NCBI RefSeq assembly: GCF_006569205.1
Contig: NZ_VIGD01000018.1
Coordinates: 1-49,471 of the forward strand
DNA length: 49,471 nucleotides
Direction of reading: 5' to 3'
From: Ureibacillus terrenus
GTDB lineage: Bacteria > Bacillota > Bacilli > Bacillales_A > Planococcaceae
The position numbers and the translations under genes are program-made. Below, piece after piece: positions 29,380 through 41,055 of the stretch (within the stretch, counting starts at the first letter, position 1; every line of letters starts with the position of its first letter). The notes beneath the pieces are model-generated. The model saw only the letters and a program-made list of their open reading frames with translations, ran no database searches and was not told the DNA's origin.

Positions 29380-30744
29380 TTACTTTAATTTTTTTGCATA
29401 ATCGATTTTATTGGTTTGTCTTGCGCGGGCGATTGCCAAGGAATCTTGCGGCACTTCCTCCGTAATCGTAGATCCGGCTGCAATGAACGATCCTGTCCTC
29501 AATGTGACAGGAGCCACTAAATTGGAATTGCATCCGACAAATACATTATCTTCAATAATCGTTTTGTATTTATTTTTGCCGTCGTAGTTAACGGTAATGG
29601 AACCACAACCTATATTAACATTTTTCCCGACCTCAGCGTCACCTATATAACTTAAATGAGAAACTTTTGTTTCATCTCCAAGTGTGCTTTTCTTCACTTC
29701 GACAAAGTTTCCGATTTTTACACGGTTTCCTATTTCCGCTTCCGGTCTTAGATGAGCAAATGGACCGACAGAAGTATCTTCTCCAATAACGCTTTGCTGC
29801 ACTACGGAATGTTTCACTACGGACCGGTTGCCAATCTTGCTATTGGAAATTTGGCTATTAGGGCCGATAATGCAATCTTCACCAATCACCGATTTCCCTT
29901 CAATCACAACGCCCGGATAAATAATTGTATCCCGGCCAATTTCCGCATCGATACTAATATGCGTCATTGAAGGATTAATTATCGTTACCCCGTTCGCCAT
30001 ATGTTTTTTGTTGATGCGTTCCCGCATGATTTCTTCCGCGCGGGACAGGGCTATTCGGTCGTTGACTCCAAGGGTTTCGTTGAAATCCTCGCAAGTATAT
30101 GCCGCAACCGTTTCGCCTTTTTGTTTTAAAATTTCAATAACATCTGGCAAATAATATTCGCCTTGTGCATTATTATTATTCACCGATTTCAGCGCCTCAA
30201 ATAATGCTTTATTGTCAAAGCAATATGTTCCAGTATTAATTTCTTTTATCAAACGCTGATCCGGCGTTGCATCTTTATGTTCCACGACTTGCGCTACTTG
30301 GCCTTGTTCATCCCGGATGACGCGGCCATACCCTGTCGGATCTTCGGCAATAGCTGTAAGAATTGTCGCTTTTGCCTTCTGTGCGATATGGTGGTCAAGA
30401 AGCGCTTTCATTGTTTCTGCCTGGATTAAAGGCGTATCTCCGCAAATCACCAATGTAGTTCCTTCCAAACTGCCTAATATCGATTCAGCCTGCATGACAG
30501 CATGGGCTGTTCCAAGTTGCTCGGATTGAAGTACATATTCACTCTTTTCGCCAAGCTGTTCTTTTACTTTCTCGGCTCCGTGACCAACAATTGTTACAAT
30601 ACGGTTTACATTTAATGCAGATATATTGTCAACAACGTGTTCAACCATCGGCTTTCCACAAACCGGATGTAACACTTTGTATAATTTGGACTTCATGCGA
30701 GTACCTTGACCGGCAGCCAACACAATCGCATAAATATTCGTCAT
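29380..30744 (-). CDS. glmU: Bifunctional GlcN-1-P acetyltransferase / UDP-GlcNAc pyrophosphorylase
   Basis: It makes UDP-GlcNAc for peptidoglycan and teichoic acids. The 454 residues have an N-terminal uridylyltransferase domain (1-228; [20 protein letters not shown] near residue 9, [17 protein letters not shown]). The C-terminal left-handed beta-helix acetyltransferase has many hexapeptide repeats and the motif [28 protein letters not shown]. The ATG is preceded by GGGGGAC. The promoter is at 30781-30809. Confidence 0.97.
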   Translation of the reverse strand: MTNIYAIVLAAGQGTRMKSKLYKVLHPVCGKPMVEHVVDNISALNVNRIVTIVGHGAEKVKEQLGEKSEYVLQSEQLGTAHAVMQAESILGSLEGTTLVICGDTPLIQAETMKALLDHHIAQKAKATILTAIAEDPTGYGRVIRDEQGQVAQVVEHKDATPDQRLIKEINTGTYCFDNKALFEALKSVNNNNAQGEYYLPDVIEILKQKGETVAAYTCEDFNETLGVNDRIALSRAEEIMRERINKKHMANGVTIINPSMTHISIDAEIGRDTIIYPGVVIEGKSVIGEDCIIGPNSQISNSKIGNRSVVKHSVVQQSVIGEDTSVGPFAHLRPEAEIGNRVKIGNFVEVKKSTLGDETKVSHLSYIGDAEVGKNVNIGCGSITVNYDGKNKYKTIIEDNVFVGCNSNLVAPVTLRTGSFIAAGSTITEEVPQDSLAIARARQTNKIDYAKKLK

Positions 30745-30780
30745 TCAAAGTCCCCCAATTTCAGCTCATGTTCTCTTATG

Positions 30781-30809
30781 ACTATATAGTAATTTGGGAC
30801 GATTTTCAA
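30781..30809 (-). promoter_or_regulatory. glmU-prs promoter (sigma-A)
   Basis: On the minus strand TTGAAA (30804-30809) and TATAGT (30781-30786) are 17 bp apart, about 37 bp before the glmU start. An AT-rich tract (30830-30900) lies upstream of it. Confidence 0.7.
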
Positions 30810-30931
30810 GGCATTGTAAAATGGTCTTGGCGTCTCTTCCTCTCTATTATATTTTTTTCATTTCTGTTTTCATATTATTTTTTTTATGAACATTTATGAA
30901 AAACGTTCAGTTTTGCAAAAAATCCGTTTAT

Positions 30932-30976
30932 AAAAAAAGTGTCCCAAAAGTAAAATCATTTACTCTTGGGACACTG
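30932..30976 (-). terminator. spoVG terminator
   Basis: AGTGTCCCAAGAGTAAA / TTTACTTTTGGGACACT forms a 17-bp stem with G-U pairs and a 4-nt loop, then TTTTTTATAAA on the minus strand. It overlaps the spoVG 3' end region. Confidence 0.93.
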
Positions 30977-30978
30977 TT

Positions 30979-31281
30979 TTATGCATTTGCTTCTTCTAAT
31001 TGGGATTCATTTTGGGCTTTTTCCTCTTCACCGGCAGCGTGATAAGCAGCCAACACAACTTCTTGGATTTTATTGCGTGTTTTTGAATTAATTGGGTGTG
31101 CAATATCACGGAATTCCCCATCCGGTGTTTTTTTGCTTGGCATAGCCACAAAGAGCCCGTTATTTCCATCAATCACCCGAATATCATGTACCACAAATTC
31201 ATCATCCAGTGTGATGGATGCAATGGCCCGCATGCGTCCATCTGTCTGCACGCGTCGAAGTCTTACGTCAGTCACTTCCAT
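30979..31281 (-). CDS. spoVG: Septation/regulatory RNA- and DNA-binding protein SpoVG
   Basis: In B. subtilis SpoVG affects asymmetric septation and cortex formation; homologues bind nucleic acids. The 100 residues start [20 protein letters not shown] and include [20 protein letters not shown], then [19 protein letters not shown] Glu/Gln/Ala-rich tail ends the protein. The ATG at 31281 with AGAGGAG 7 nt upstream is chosen over an upstream in-frame start at 31326. A sigma-H-type promoter lies at 31324-31352. Confidence 0.97.
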   Translation of the reverse strand: MEVTDVRLRRVQTDGRMRAIASITLDDEFVVHDIRVIDGNNGLFVAMPSKKTPDGEFRDIAHPINSKTRNKIQEVVLAAYHAAGEEEKAQNESQLEEANA

Positions 31282-31323
31282 GATTTCACTCCTCTCTTCC
31301 TCTAGGATGCCTTTAAAGCTATT

Positions 31324-31352
31324 CAATTCTACAAAACTAAAAAATCTCCTTC
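31324..31352 (-). promoter_or_regulatory. spoVG promoter (sigma-H type)
   Basis: On the minus strand GAAGGAGAT (31344-31352) and GTAGAATTG (31324-31332) are 11 bp apart, fitting the sigma-H pattern (RNAGGAWWW, RNNGAATWW) and resembling the known B. subtilis spoVG promoter with its GAATTG. A very AT-rich stretch (31353-31420) lies upstream, as at the AbrB-repressed B. subtilis promoter. Confidence 0.72.
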
Positions 31353-31433
31353 TTACTTACGAAAAAAATTTAGAATATTTTTAAGTGTTTTATATTTTTG
31401 TAAATAGAGGTTTTTGGTTCATGACGTTTTGAC

Positions 31434-31475
31434 AAAAAAATGAAGCGATGAATCCTTTTTGGAATTCATCGCTTC
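31434..31475 (-). terminator. ridA terminator
   Basis: GAAGCGATGAATTCC / GGATTCATCGCTTC forms a stem of about 14 bp with a short A-rich loop, followed by ATTTTTTTG on the minus strand, 10 bp past the ridA stop. It ends the purR-ridA unit. Confidence 0.92.
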
Positions 31476-31484
31476 TCTTATCGT

Positions 31485-31859
31485 TTATTCAAAGGCAGCA
31501 ATTACTTCGATTTCTACTTTTACATCTTTTGGAAGTCTCGCTACTTCAACTGCAGATCGGGCAGGTTTATGATCGCCAAAATTTGCCTCATAGGCTTCAT
31601 TCATTTTTGCAAAATCGTTCATATCACTTAAGAATACAGTTGTTTTTACAACATGATTCAACGTTAAACCGGCTTCTGCAAGGACCGCTTTTAAGTTTTT
31701 GAACACCTGGTTTGTTTGTGCGACGATGTCTCCTTCCACCAATTCCCCTTCAGGAGTCAAAGGAATTTGCCCTGAACTAAAGAAAAATCCGTTGGCAATA
31801 ATTCCTTGGGAATAAGGACCGATTGCTTGTGGGGCATTTTTTGTAGATACTGCTTTCAT
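31485..31859 (-). CDS. ridA: Enamine/imine deaminase RidA (YabJ)
   Basis: It hydrolyses reactive enamines produced by PLP enzymes; in B. subtilis YabJ influences purine control. The 124 residues have [20 protein letters not shown] near the N terminus, the trimer active-site Arg region [22 protein letters not shown] and [18 protein letters not shown]. The ATG at 31859 has AGGAG 8 nt upstream; an ATG 6 bp earlier is too close to the site. It begins 2 bp beyond the purR stop, so the genes are coupled. Confidence 0.96.
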   Translation of the reverse strand: MKAVSTKNAPQAIGPYSQGIIANGFFFSSGQIPLTPEGELVEGDIVAQTNQVFKNLKAVLAEAGLTLNHVVKTTVFLSDMNDFAKMNEAYEANFGDHKPARSAVEVARLPKDVKVEIEVIAAFE

Positions 31860-31861
31860 GA

Positions 31862-32686
31862 TCATCTCTCCTTTGAAAAAATATTTCCTTCGCTTAATTG
31901 AATGGTTCTCTCTTTTTCATTCACGGAATGAAGTTTTACCAACGAATAGTAATCATCCACAAGGGTTTCACCCGCATGTTCTGCCTCAACAAGGACTGCA
32001 ATTCCTCCCAAAGTGCAATCAAATTCCTCCAACAGGCTTTTCATGCCGTTCATTGTTCCTCCAACTTTCATAAAATCATCGGTAAGCAAAACCCGTTGGC
32101 CGCTTTTCATGCTACGCTTTGATAATACCATTGTTTGGATTCTTCTGGAAGAACCTGATACATAGTTGATGCTCACGGTTGAGCCTTCTGTCACCTTGCT
32201 GTCCCTGCGAACAACAACAACCGGCACGTTTAAATGTCGGGCGATGGCGTGGGCAATGGAAATCCCCTTCGTTGCAACCGTCATGATTGCATCAATTTGT
32301 TGATCTTTAAAAACGCTGGCAAAAACTTTCCCTACCCGGTTCATCAATTCCGGATTTCCCAATAAATCCGTCATGAATAAATATCCTCCAGGCAGAAGAC
32401 GATCCGACTTGCTCAATTCGGAAATTAATATTTGAATGATTTCCCGGGTTTCTTCATCCGATACGGTGGGAATATACTTGACGCCCCCACTCGCTCCGGG
32501 AACTGTCACTAATTCCCCGATTCCTCTCGTTTCAAATGTTCCTTTGATAATGGCCAGATCTTCACTGATTGAGGATTTTGCGGCATTATACAATTCGGCA
32601 AAATATGTGAGTGGAATTAATTGATGGGGATGTTCCAGCAAATAATGTGTCATATCAACCAAGCGCTCGCTACGCTTCCATTTCAT
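31862..32686 (-). CDS. purR: Purine operon repressor PurR
   Basis: This PRPP-responsive repressor controls purine synthesis genes. The 274 residues comprise a winged-helix N-domain (1-75, [34 protein letters not shown]) and a PRTase-like C-domain with the PRPP motif [16 protein letters not shown] near 205. AGGAGAGG precedes the ATG. The upstream region carries a PurR-box-like palindrome (32701-32720) between a likely -10 and the ribosome binding site, suggesting autoregulation as in B. subtilis. Confidence 0.97.
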   Translation of the reverse strand: MKWKRSERLVDMTHYLLEHPHQLIPLTYFAELYNAAKSSISEDLAIIKGTFETRGIGELVTVPGASGGVKYIPTVSDEETREIIQILISELSKSDRLLPGGYLFMTDLLGNPELMNRVGKVFASVFKDQQIDAIMTVATKGISIAHAIARHLNVPVVVVRRDSKVTEGSTVSINYVSGSSRRIQTMVLSKRSMKSGQRVLLTDDFMKVGGTMNGMKSLLEEFDCTLGGIAVLVEAEHAGETLVDDYYSLVKLHSVNEKERTIQLSEGNIFSKER

Positions 32687-32700
32687 GCGACCCTCTCCTA

Positions 32701-32754
32701 ATAAAATACGAATATTTTATAGAAAAAGTATCATAAATGTACGGGTTTAGGCAA
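32701..32754 (-). promoter_or_regulatory. purR promoter with PurR-box-like palindrome
   Basis: On the minus strand TTGCCT (32749-32754) and GATACT (32727-32732) are 16 bp apart. Downstream at 32701-32720 is ATAAAATA-TTCG-TATTTTAT (8-bp arms). Its plus strand AAATACGAATATT matches the B. subtilis PurR box AWWWCCGAACWWT at 11 of 13 positions. The -35 overlaps the ispE stop. Confidence 0.5.
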
Positions 32755-33613
32755 GTGAATTCCTCTTGCCCAACATGCGCACCGCATAAACTTCATCGCA
32801 AAAACCTTTTAATCCATTGTATACCCGATGAATTCTGTATTCGTTTTTCACCAGCCCGTATACAGTTGGACCGCTTCCGCTCATCAATGCAGCATCTACA
32901 CCAAAACGGAGCATTTGCTGTTTGATGAAAGCCACTTCCGGATGCAAAGAGCATGTAACCGGTTCGAGAACATTCCCGAGAGATCTGCACATCAAAGCAT
33001 AATCATTGTTTTCCAAAGCCTGAATCATCTGCTTTGTGTTCGGATGTTGCATATTTTCCAAATTTAAGTTTGCGTAAATTTTGGCTGTTGAAACACCGAT
33101 TTTCGGCTTTGCAAGAATGACCCAGCAGGACGGTGGAGCAGGCAAAGCCTTTATTTTTTCACCCCTGCCCGTTGCCAAAGCAGTACCCCCATAGACACAG
33201 AATGGGACGTCCGAGCCGATCTTTGCTCCCAACTCTGCCAAAGCATCAATGGATATATTTAAATTCCATAGTTTGTTTAAACCTCTCAATGTCGCGGCAG
33301 CATCACTGCTTCCTCCGGCCAGCCCGGCAGCAACGGGAATTTCTTTATGGATTGTAATCGTCGCCCCTTCATCGACCTGATATGTATTTTTCAACAGCAT
33401 CGCGGCTTGATAAGCCAGATTTCGTTCATCTTCCGGAACAATGCCGCTTGAAGAATACACTAAGATTTTCCCGTCACTTCTTAAATCAAGCTCGATCCGG
33501 TCAGCCAAATCAATCGTCGTCATCACCATTTCCACTTCGTGATATTGATCTGGACGTTTAAAAAGTACATCCAGGGTTAAATTAATTTTGGCAGGAGCTT
33601 TTACATAAAGCAT
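32747..33613 (-). CDS. ispE: 4-diphosphocytidyl-2-C-methyl-D-erythritol kinase
   Basis: This is the fourth step of the MEP isoprenoid pathway, phosphorylating CDP-ME. The 288-residue GHMP kinase shows [20 protein letters not shown] near the N terminus, the ATP loop [17 protein letters not shown] near 93-109, and [12 protein letters not shown] near 250. The GGAGG site lies in CCTCCTAA complement just before the ATG. It is monocistronic or weakly linked to purR, whose promoter starts at its stop. Confidence 0.97.
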   Translation of the reverse strand: MLYVKAPAKINLTLDVLFKRPDQYHEVEMVMTTIDLADRIELDLRSDGKILVYSSSGIVPEDERNLAYQAAMLLKNTYQVDEGATITIHKEIPVAAGLAGGSSDAAATLRGLNKLWNLNISIDALAELGAKIGSDVPFCVYGGTALATGRGEKIKALPAPPSCWVILAKPKIGVSTAKIYANLNLENMQHPNTKQMIQALENNDYALMCRSLGNVLEPVTCSLHPEVAFIKQQMLRFGVDAALMSGSGPTVYGLVKNEYRIHRVYNGLKGFCDEVYAVRMLGKRNSLA

Positions 33614-33729
33614 TTTAATCCTCCTAACAGACTATCTGCGGTAAATTTCTTCCGTATATTGTACCATAATGAAGCTATCACCATAGATGTTAAATCTTAA
33701 ACATGAAATATTCAGTAATTTCTTTATAT

Positions 33730-33765
33730 AAAAATGCCAATAGCTCATTATCAGAGCTATTGGCA
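33730..33765 (-). terminator. sspF terminator
   Basis: TGCCAATAGCTC / GAGCTATTGGCA forms a perfect 12-bp stem with a 7-nt loop and is followed by TTTTTATA on the minus strand, about 17 bp past the sspF stop. Confidence 0.93.
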
Positions 33766-33781
33766 ATCATGTCAACCCTAC

Positions 33782-33970
33782 TTATTGATTGTTTTGGTTC
33801 TGCTGCGCCAGACTTTGTTCAGCCATTTCGATAGCCCGCTTCACCATATTGCCTGCGTCTCGGGCTCTAATTCCTCCCCAACCTTCCCGTTGGACGACAT
33901 CATAAAACCCGAGCTCTTTTGCAATTTCCTCTTTTAGACGATTCGACATGATTCCGCCTCTTCGTGCCAT
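33782..33970 (-). CDS. sspF: Small acid-soluble spore protein, alpha/beta-type-related (SspF)
   Basis: SspF-type proteins belong to the DNA-binding small acid-soluble spore protein family. The 62 residues include [20 protein letters not shown] and [21 protein letters not shown], the SspF pattern, and end in a Gln/Asn tail. AAGGAGG is about 9 nt before the ATG. A CATACTA -10 of sigma-G type lies upstream, and the gene sits between ispE and veg as in B. subtilis. Confidence 0.94.
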   Translation of the reverse strand: MARRGGIMSNRLKEEIAKELGFYDVVQREGWGGIRARDAGNMVKRAIEMAEQSLAQQNQNNQ

Positions 33971-34008
33971 AGAAATTTGCCTCCTTCAAATAAGTAGGTT
34001 GACAGTCG

Positions 34009-34015
34009 TAGTATG
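34009..34015 (-). promoter_or_regulatory. sspF -10 element (sigma-G type)
   Basis: CATACTA on the minus strand is a perfect sigma-G -10, about 38 bp before the sspF ATG. A -35 at 17-18 bp would be CTACAAT, a poor match, and would overlap the veg terminator. Confidence 0.5.
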
Positions 34016-34023
34016 TGCAAGTT

Positions 34024-34076
34024 CCAAAAAAAATTGTAGACAAAGCCGATGAAAAAATCGGCTTTGTCTACAATTT
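34024..34076 (-). terminator. veg terminator
   Basis: AATTGTAGACAAAGCCGAT / ATCGGCTTTGTCTACAATT forms a perfect 19-bp stem with a 6-nt loop, followed by TTTTTT on the minus strand. It is one of the strongest terminators in the window. Confidence 0.95.
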
Positions 34077-34091
34077 ACAACAGGTCAGAAC

Positions 34092-34355
34092 TTATTTGAC
34101 TGCGAGTGCTTCGTTATTGTCATCCAAAAAAGTGATTTCCACAGCTTCCGTTAAAATATCTGTGTAGCTATAGGAGACACGTTTGCAAGCATTTTCTTTC
34201 TGGTCCAGTTCGACAACAAATACCGCATTGTAGGTTTCGCTCAAAATTCCATTGCACTCAACTGTTTTTTTGCGTCCTCCGTTTGCTTTTAAACGCAAAG
34301 GCTTCCCGATGTGTTCATCCATCGTTTTTTTTATCTCTGCTAATGTTTTTGGCAT
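34092..34355 (-). CDS. veg: Veg protein
   Basis: This is a small, abundant protein; in B. subtilis Veg stimulates biofilm formation by opposing SinR. The 87 residues begin [20 protein letters not shown] and contain [39 protein letters not shown] and [16 protein letters not shown], the family pattern of a small beta-barrel. The ATG at 34355 has GAGGTG about 9 nt upstream. Two promoters precede it, one with perfect -35 and -10 hexamers, consistent with the known strength of the veg promoter. Confidence 0.95.
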   Translation of the reverse strand: MPKTLAEIKKTMDEHIGKPLRLKANGGRKKTVECNGILSETYNAVFVVELDQKENACKRVSYSYTDILTEAVEITFLDDNNEALAVK

Positions 34356-34380
34356 TTCCGCATTCACCTCACTATTTATC

Positions 34381-34409
34381 ATTATAGCGCAGAAATGCCA
34401 TTCTGTCAA
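34381..34409 (-). promoter_or_regulatory. veg promoter P1 (perfect sigma-A consensus)
   Basis: On the minus strand TTGACA (34404-34409), a 17-bp spacer and TATAAT (34381-34386) form a full consensus promoter about 25 bp before the veg ATG. Confidence 0.92.
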
Positions 34410-34421
34410 TAAATTATAATA

Positions 34422-34450
34422 TTTTAACAGCAGACAAATATCGTTGTCAA
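34422..34450 (-). promoter_or_regulatory. veg promoter P2 (sigma-A)
   Basis: On the minus strand TTGACA (34445-34450) and TTAAAA (34422-34427) are 17 bp apart, 41 bp upstream of P1, giving a tandem arrangement. Confidence 0.6.
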
Positions 34451-34499
34451 CTTATTTTTCTTCAAAAAAAGTAAGTTTTTATTATCATATTCGGAAAAT

Positions 34500-35937
<1,438 letters not shown>

Positions 35938-35972
35938 GGCAGTACCTCTCTTCTTACTTTTTATCTTGGACA

Positions 35973-36001
35973 ATTGTACAAAACATCAACTTTTTGCACA
36001 A
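35973..36001 (-). promoter_or_regulatory. rnmV-rsmA promoter (sigma-A)
   Basis: On the minus strand TTGTGC (35996-36001) and TACAAT (35973-35978) are 17 bp apart, about 36 bp before the TTG start. Confidence 0.5.
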
Positions 36002-36033
36002 GAAATGTCTGCTTATATTTTTCTCACATAAAT

Positions 36034-36067
36034 AAAAAATAAGCTTTCCTGTATATTGCAGGAAAGC
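36034..36067 (-). terminator. yabE terminator
   Basis: GCTTTCCTG / CAGGAAAGC (9-bp stem, 7-nt loop) is followed by TTATTTTTTA on the minus strand, about 22 bp past the stop. Confidence 0.85.
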
Positions 36068-36088
36068 CCAATAAGGATTATGATTTAA

Positions 36089-37282
36089 TTAGTCTAACAC
36101 TTTTATGCGAACTGTCTTGCGCCCCCATCTGTTGGCTTCTTCCTTTGTTTGTACCAATACGTCAATTTTATTTCCTTTGATTGCGCCTCCGGTATCACCG
36201 GCAATCGCATATCCATATCCTTCAACCCAAACTTTTGAACCTAAAGGAATAACATTCGGGTCAACTGCAATCAATTTCAAATTAGGGTTTCCACGCAAAT
36301 TGATTCCTGTTGCAGATGTCCCGGAACAGCCATTACAGGACGGGGTGTAGGCAGTCGCAATCACATAAAATTCTTTTCCTCTTGCATTTTTTCCACGGGA
36401 TGCTTGTGCCGTAACCACCTTTGTACCTACAGCAACCACTTTTGCTTTTGGTTCTTCAAGGATTTTCTCATCTTTCAGTACTTTCTTTACAACTTTGCCG
36501 TTTTCTTTTATAACCTCGTAAGTCCTTGAAACTTTTCCTTTTTTTCCTTCAGAAATGACTTTTTCTTTTCCTTTTAACAGGGAAGAATCGGATTTTGTTT
36601 CCACTGGAAAGTCAATTTCTTCCTCCACTACATCGGTAACCTTTTCGACACGAACAATCGCAATTTTGTCATTTGGTTTCACTTGATCGTCCAAATTCTT
36701 TTCGACACGATCCAGTTCATTCAGTTTGATTTCTTGCTGTTTTAAAAAGTTAGCGACCGTAGTGGAAGTAGTCCACACTTGTTTTTTTGCGGTACCATCC
36801 ACAAGTGTTACTTGGAAGGCTTTGTTAATTTTAATTTTATCTCCGTCGTCTATTTTTTTATCCAGCGGAATGGAGACTACATCATATTCGGATATTTTGA
36901 TATTTGCTGCATCCAAAATATCTTTTACTTTTGTTTCTGTTGTCCAAAGCTTTTGCTCTTTTCCATCAATGATGATGGTTACTTGTTTAGCTTTGGTCCA
37001 TTCAATCTTCATGCCGGATTTGATTTTTGCATTCAGCGGATGAGACAATTTGTCATGCCTCGTAATATCTAAATCCTTTTCTTCGAAAAGTTCTTTAACT
37101 GTCTCGGCATGAGTCAATACTTTCATTTCTTCTCCATTCGCTATGATGGTCACAGGCTTTTTCGTTCCCTGATACAGGACAAAGGTAATGACTACGGCAA
37201 AAAGCACCGTGAACAAAATGGTGACCAATAATGGTTGATGTCTATTCCCAAAAAATAGTTTTTGTATGGGATTACTTGACAT
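36089..37282 (-). CDS. yabE: Cell-wall-binding protein with DUF348, G5 and 3D domains (YabE/Rpf-like)
   Basis: This is probably a secreted or anchored wall-remodelling enzyme related to resuscitation-promoting-factor-like (Sps) proteins. The 397 residues show an N-terminal membrane or signal segment (about 18-40). Three DUF348 repeats follow (about 42-215, with recurring VTIIxxGxxxxxxT). A G5 domain comes next (about 215-290, VTDVVEEEIDFPVET, SEGKKGKVSRTYEV). The last part is a 3D domain (about 305-397) with ATAYTPSCNGCSGTSATG and the catalytic-type aspartates in AVDPNVIPLG and AGDTGGAIKGNKIDV. A perfect consensus promoter precedes it. Confidence 0.92.
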   Translation of the reverse strand: MSSNPIQKLFFGNRHQPLLVTILFTVLFAVVITFVLYQGTKKPVTIIANGEEMKVLTHAETVKELFEEKDLDITRHDKLSHPLNAKIKSGMKIEWTKAKQVTIIIDGKEQKLWTTETKVKDILDAANIKISEYDVVSIPLDKKIDDGDKIKINKAFQVTLVDGTAKKQVWTTSTTVANFLKQQEIKLNELDRVEKNLDDQVKPNDKIAIVRVEKVTDVVEEEIDFPVETKSDSSLLKGKEKVISEGKKGKVSRTYEVIKENGKVVKKVLKDEKILEEPKAKVVAVGTKVVTAQASRGKNARGKEFYVIATAYTPSCNGCSGTSATGINLRGNPNLKLIAVDPNVIPLGSKVWVEGYGYAIAGDTGGAIKGNKIDVLVQTKEEANRWGRKTVRIKVLD

Positions 37283-37299
37283 TAAAACGCCTCCTTAAC

Positions 37300-37337
37300 A
37301 CCCGTTGAATTATACGGGTAAGTTTTGATTATGTCAA
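37300..37337 (-). promoter_or_regulatory. yabE promoter (perfect sigma-A) with inverted repeat
   Basis: On the minus strand TTGACA (37332-37337), 17 bp, TATAAT (37309-37314). The -10 is embedded in the inverted repeat ACCCGT-N8-ACGGGT (37300-37319), which could be an operator or form a short leader stem. Confidence 0.85.
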
Positions 37338-37413
37338 CTAATAAATATTATCATTTACTAGTTTTGCAGGTTATAACCCTATTAAACTGCAGTATCGGAG
37401 GCTTTTTTTCATT

Positions 37414-38184
37414 TTATACATCCAGCCTGAAAATTTTTTTTGCATTTTCCGTCGTCGCCTTCGCAACCTCCTCCACAGAAATTTCTTTTAGGCGGGCAAT
37501 TTCCTCTGCAACCAACGGTACGAACGAGGGCTCGTTCCGTTTTCCGCGATATGGATGCGGCGCCAAATAAGGCGCATCGGTTTCAATCAATAAATGCTCC
37601 AACGGAATTTCTTTTGCCACCAATTTTGGCATGCGGGCATTTTTAAATGTCACGGGTCCGCCTAAACTGATCATAAAGTTCATCTTGATACATTCCCGTG
37701 CCGTTTCGACGCTGCCACTGAAACAATGCATGACACCACCTACCGTCTGGGCATTTTCCTCCCTCAAAATTCTCACCACATCTCCGGTTGCTTCCCGGTT
37801 GTGGATTACAATGGGGAGATTCACCTTTTGCGCCAGACGAATCTGTCTTCGGAAAAGTTCCTGCTGGACTTCTTTCGGTGATTTATCCCAGTGATAATCC
37901 AGCCCTGTTTCGCCAATTCCTACCACTTTCGGATGGTGGGTCAGCTCTTCAATCCATGTTAATTCTTTTTCTGTGCAATCAATAGCGTCTACCGGATGCC
38001 ACCCAATTACTGCATATAAGCATTCATATTTTTCTATAAGGTTCATCGCCCGTTCAATCGTTTTTCGATCGAAGCCAACGACTACCATTTTTTCTATTTT
38101 TGCTGCAAGTGCCCGGTCGATGACTTCTTGCAAATCTTCCTGAAATTGATCTGCATTTAAGTGTACATGTGTATCAATAAACAT
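37414..38184 (-). CDS. tatD: TatD-family metal-dependent DNase/hydrolase
   Basis: This amidohydrolase-fold nuclease of the YabD/TatD family has a cellular role that is incompletely known; homologues degrade DNA 3' ends. The 256 residues show the metal ligands in DTHVHLNADQF (His near 6 and 8), GETGLDYHWDKSP, PIVIHNREATGDV, GVMHCFSGS and LLIETDAPYLAPHPYRGKRN. It is downstream of metG, as in B. subtilis (metS-yabD-yabE). Confidence 0.95.
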   Translation of the reverse strand: MFIDTHVHLNADQFQEDLQEVIDRALAAKIEKMVVVGFDRKTIERAMNLIEKYECLYAVIGWHPVDAIDCTEKELTWIEELTHHPKVVGIGETGLDYHWDKSPKEVQQELFRRQIRLAQKVNLPIVIHNREATGDVVRILREENAQTVGGVMHCFSGSVETARECIKMNFMISLGGPVTFKNARMPKLVAKEIPLEHLLIETDAPYLAPHPYRGKRNEPSFVPLVAEEIARLKEISVEEVAKATTENAKKIFRLDV

Positions 38185-38219
38185 TTTGCTACACCTACCG
38201 TATATTGTATTGTTCTCAT

Positions 38220-38248
38220 GTATTACTTATTTCACAAAACGATTACAA
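38220..38248 (-). promoter_or_regulatory. Possible tatD promoter
   Basis: On the minus strand TTGTAA (38243-38248) and TAATAC (38220-38225) are 17 bp apart, about 36 bp before the tatD ATG. It is needed because a strong terminator separates metG from tatD. The rest of the gap (38249-38394) is AT-rich with nothing recognised. Confidence 0.4.
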
Positions 38249-38394
38249 TTTGATTACAAGAAATGAGATTCAGAGAATTCTACTTATTGTTTTGTAACAA
38301 AATTAGTTTTTTACTCCTAAAACGTTTTCATGAAATTCTATTTTCTAACATAATTTATTATATTAAAATAACATTTACTATAGGTTTTAATCAT

Positions 38395-38428
38395 AAAAAA
38401 ACCTGTTGAATGGCTCCATCCAACAGGC
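38395..38428 (-). terminator. metG terminator
   Basis: CCTGTTGGATGG / CCATTCAACAGG forms a 12-bp stem with a G-U pair and a very short loop, followed by TTTTTTTATG on the minus strand, 9 bp past the metG stop. Confidence 0.92.
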
Positions 38429-38436
38429 TGTACTCA

Positions 38437-40431
<1,995 letters not shown>

Positions 40432-40434
40432 TTA

Positions 40435-40463
40435 ATTGTAACGATTAACGATTTTTGTTTCAA
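40435..40463 (-). promoter_or_regulatory. metG promoter (sigma-A)
   Basis: On the minus strand TTGAAA (40458-40463) and TACAAT (40435-40440) are 17 bp apart, about 37 bp before the GTG start. A further TATAAT lies upstream (about 40473) without a good -35. Confidence 0.6.
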
Positions 40464-40649
40464 CGCTAACATATTATACTAAAATTTTGACTATATTTAC
40501 TAATTTTCATAAGCAAAAATTGGTTGGAACTTTTTTATCATACACACACTTTTTTTGTTATTTACCTTTTGATAATCATATTTTTTTAATAAAAAAAATG
40601 AATTTTTATAATTTATTTTAATATTTCACAAATCTTCAATGCTAAATTA

Positions 40650-40678
40650 TTGACGTTTATTCCTTTTATTGGTATTAT
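40650..40678 (+). promoter_or_regulatory. abrB promoter (sigma-A)
   Basis: TTGACG (40650-40655) and TATTAT (40673-40678) are 17 bp apart, about 85 bp upstream of abrB. Spo0A boxes lie just downstream of the expected start site, as in B. subtilis. Confidence 0.75.
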
Positions 40679-40697
40679 TCTAAACAGACAAGGAATA

Positions 40698-40716
40698 AAT
40701 GTCGAATTTTGGCGAA
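40698..40716 (+). promoter_or_regulatory. Tandem Spo0A boxes in the abrB leader
   Basis: AATGTCGAA (40698-40706) and TTTGGCGAA (40708-40716) are two 0A boxes repeated at a 10-bp interval. They reproduce the arrangement by which Spo0A-P represses abrB in B. subtilis. They are flanked by GAATAAAT (40693-40700) and ATTTATTC (40723-40730), a perfect 8-bp inverted repeat. Confidence 0.78.
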
Positions 40717-40764
40717 TACGAGATTTATTCTAAATATGACGCAAAATAGGAGGAAAACATTGTC

Positions 40765-41055
40765 ATGAAATCTACAGGTATTGTTCGCAAAGTTGATGAG
40801 TTGGGACGCGTAGTTATTCCGATTGAACTTCGCCGTACGTTGGGCATCAATGAAAAAGATGCATTGGAAATCTATGTTGACGATGATAAAATCATTCTTA
40901 AAAAGTACATGCCAAATATGACATGTGCAATTACAGGCGAAGTTTCAGACCAAAATTTCCGTTTAGCCGGAGGTAAATTGATTTTAAGTCCGGAAGGTGC
41001 GGAAATCTTATTGAAAGAAATTCAAGAACACTTAAACAAACACAAAAACGACTAA
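40765..41055 (+). CDS. abrB: Transition-state regulator AbrB
   Basis: This global repressor of post-exponential genes is itself repressed by Spo0A-P. The 96 residues start with the swapped-hairpin DNA-binding domain (MKSTGIVRKVDELGRVVIPI, LRRTLGINEKDALEIYVD) and end with the dimerising C-domain (TCAITGEVSDQNFRLAGGKL). AGGAGG lies 11 nt before the ATG. It is the only plus-strand gene in the window, divergent from metG and convergent with rsmI. Likely targets nearby include spoVG, known to be AbrB-repressed in B. subtilis. Confidence 0.96.
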   Translation: MKSTGIVRKVDELGRVVIPIELRRTLGINEKDALEIYVDDDKIILKKYMPNMTCAITGEVSDQNFRLAGGKLILSPEGAEILLKEIQEHLNKHKND

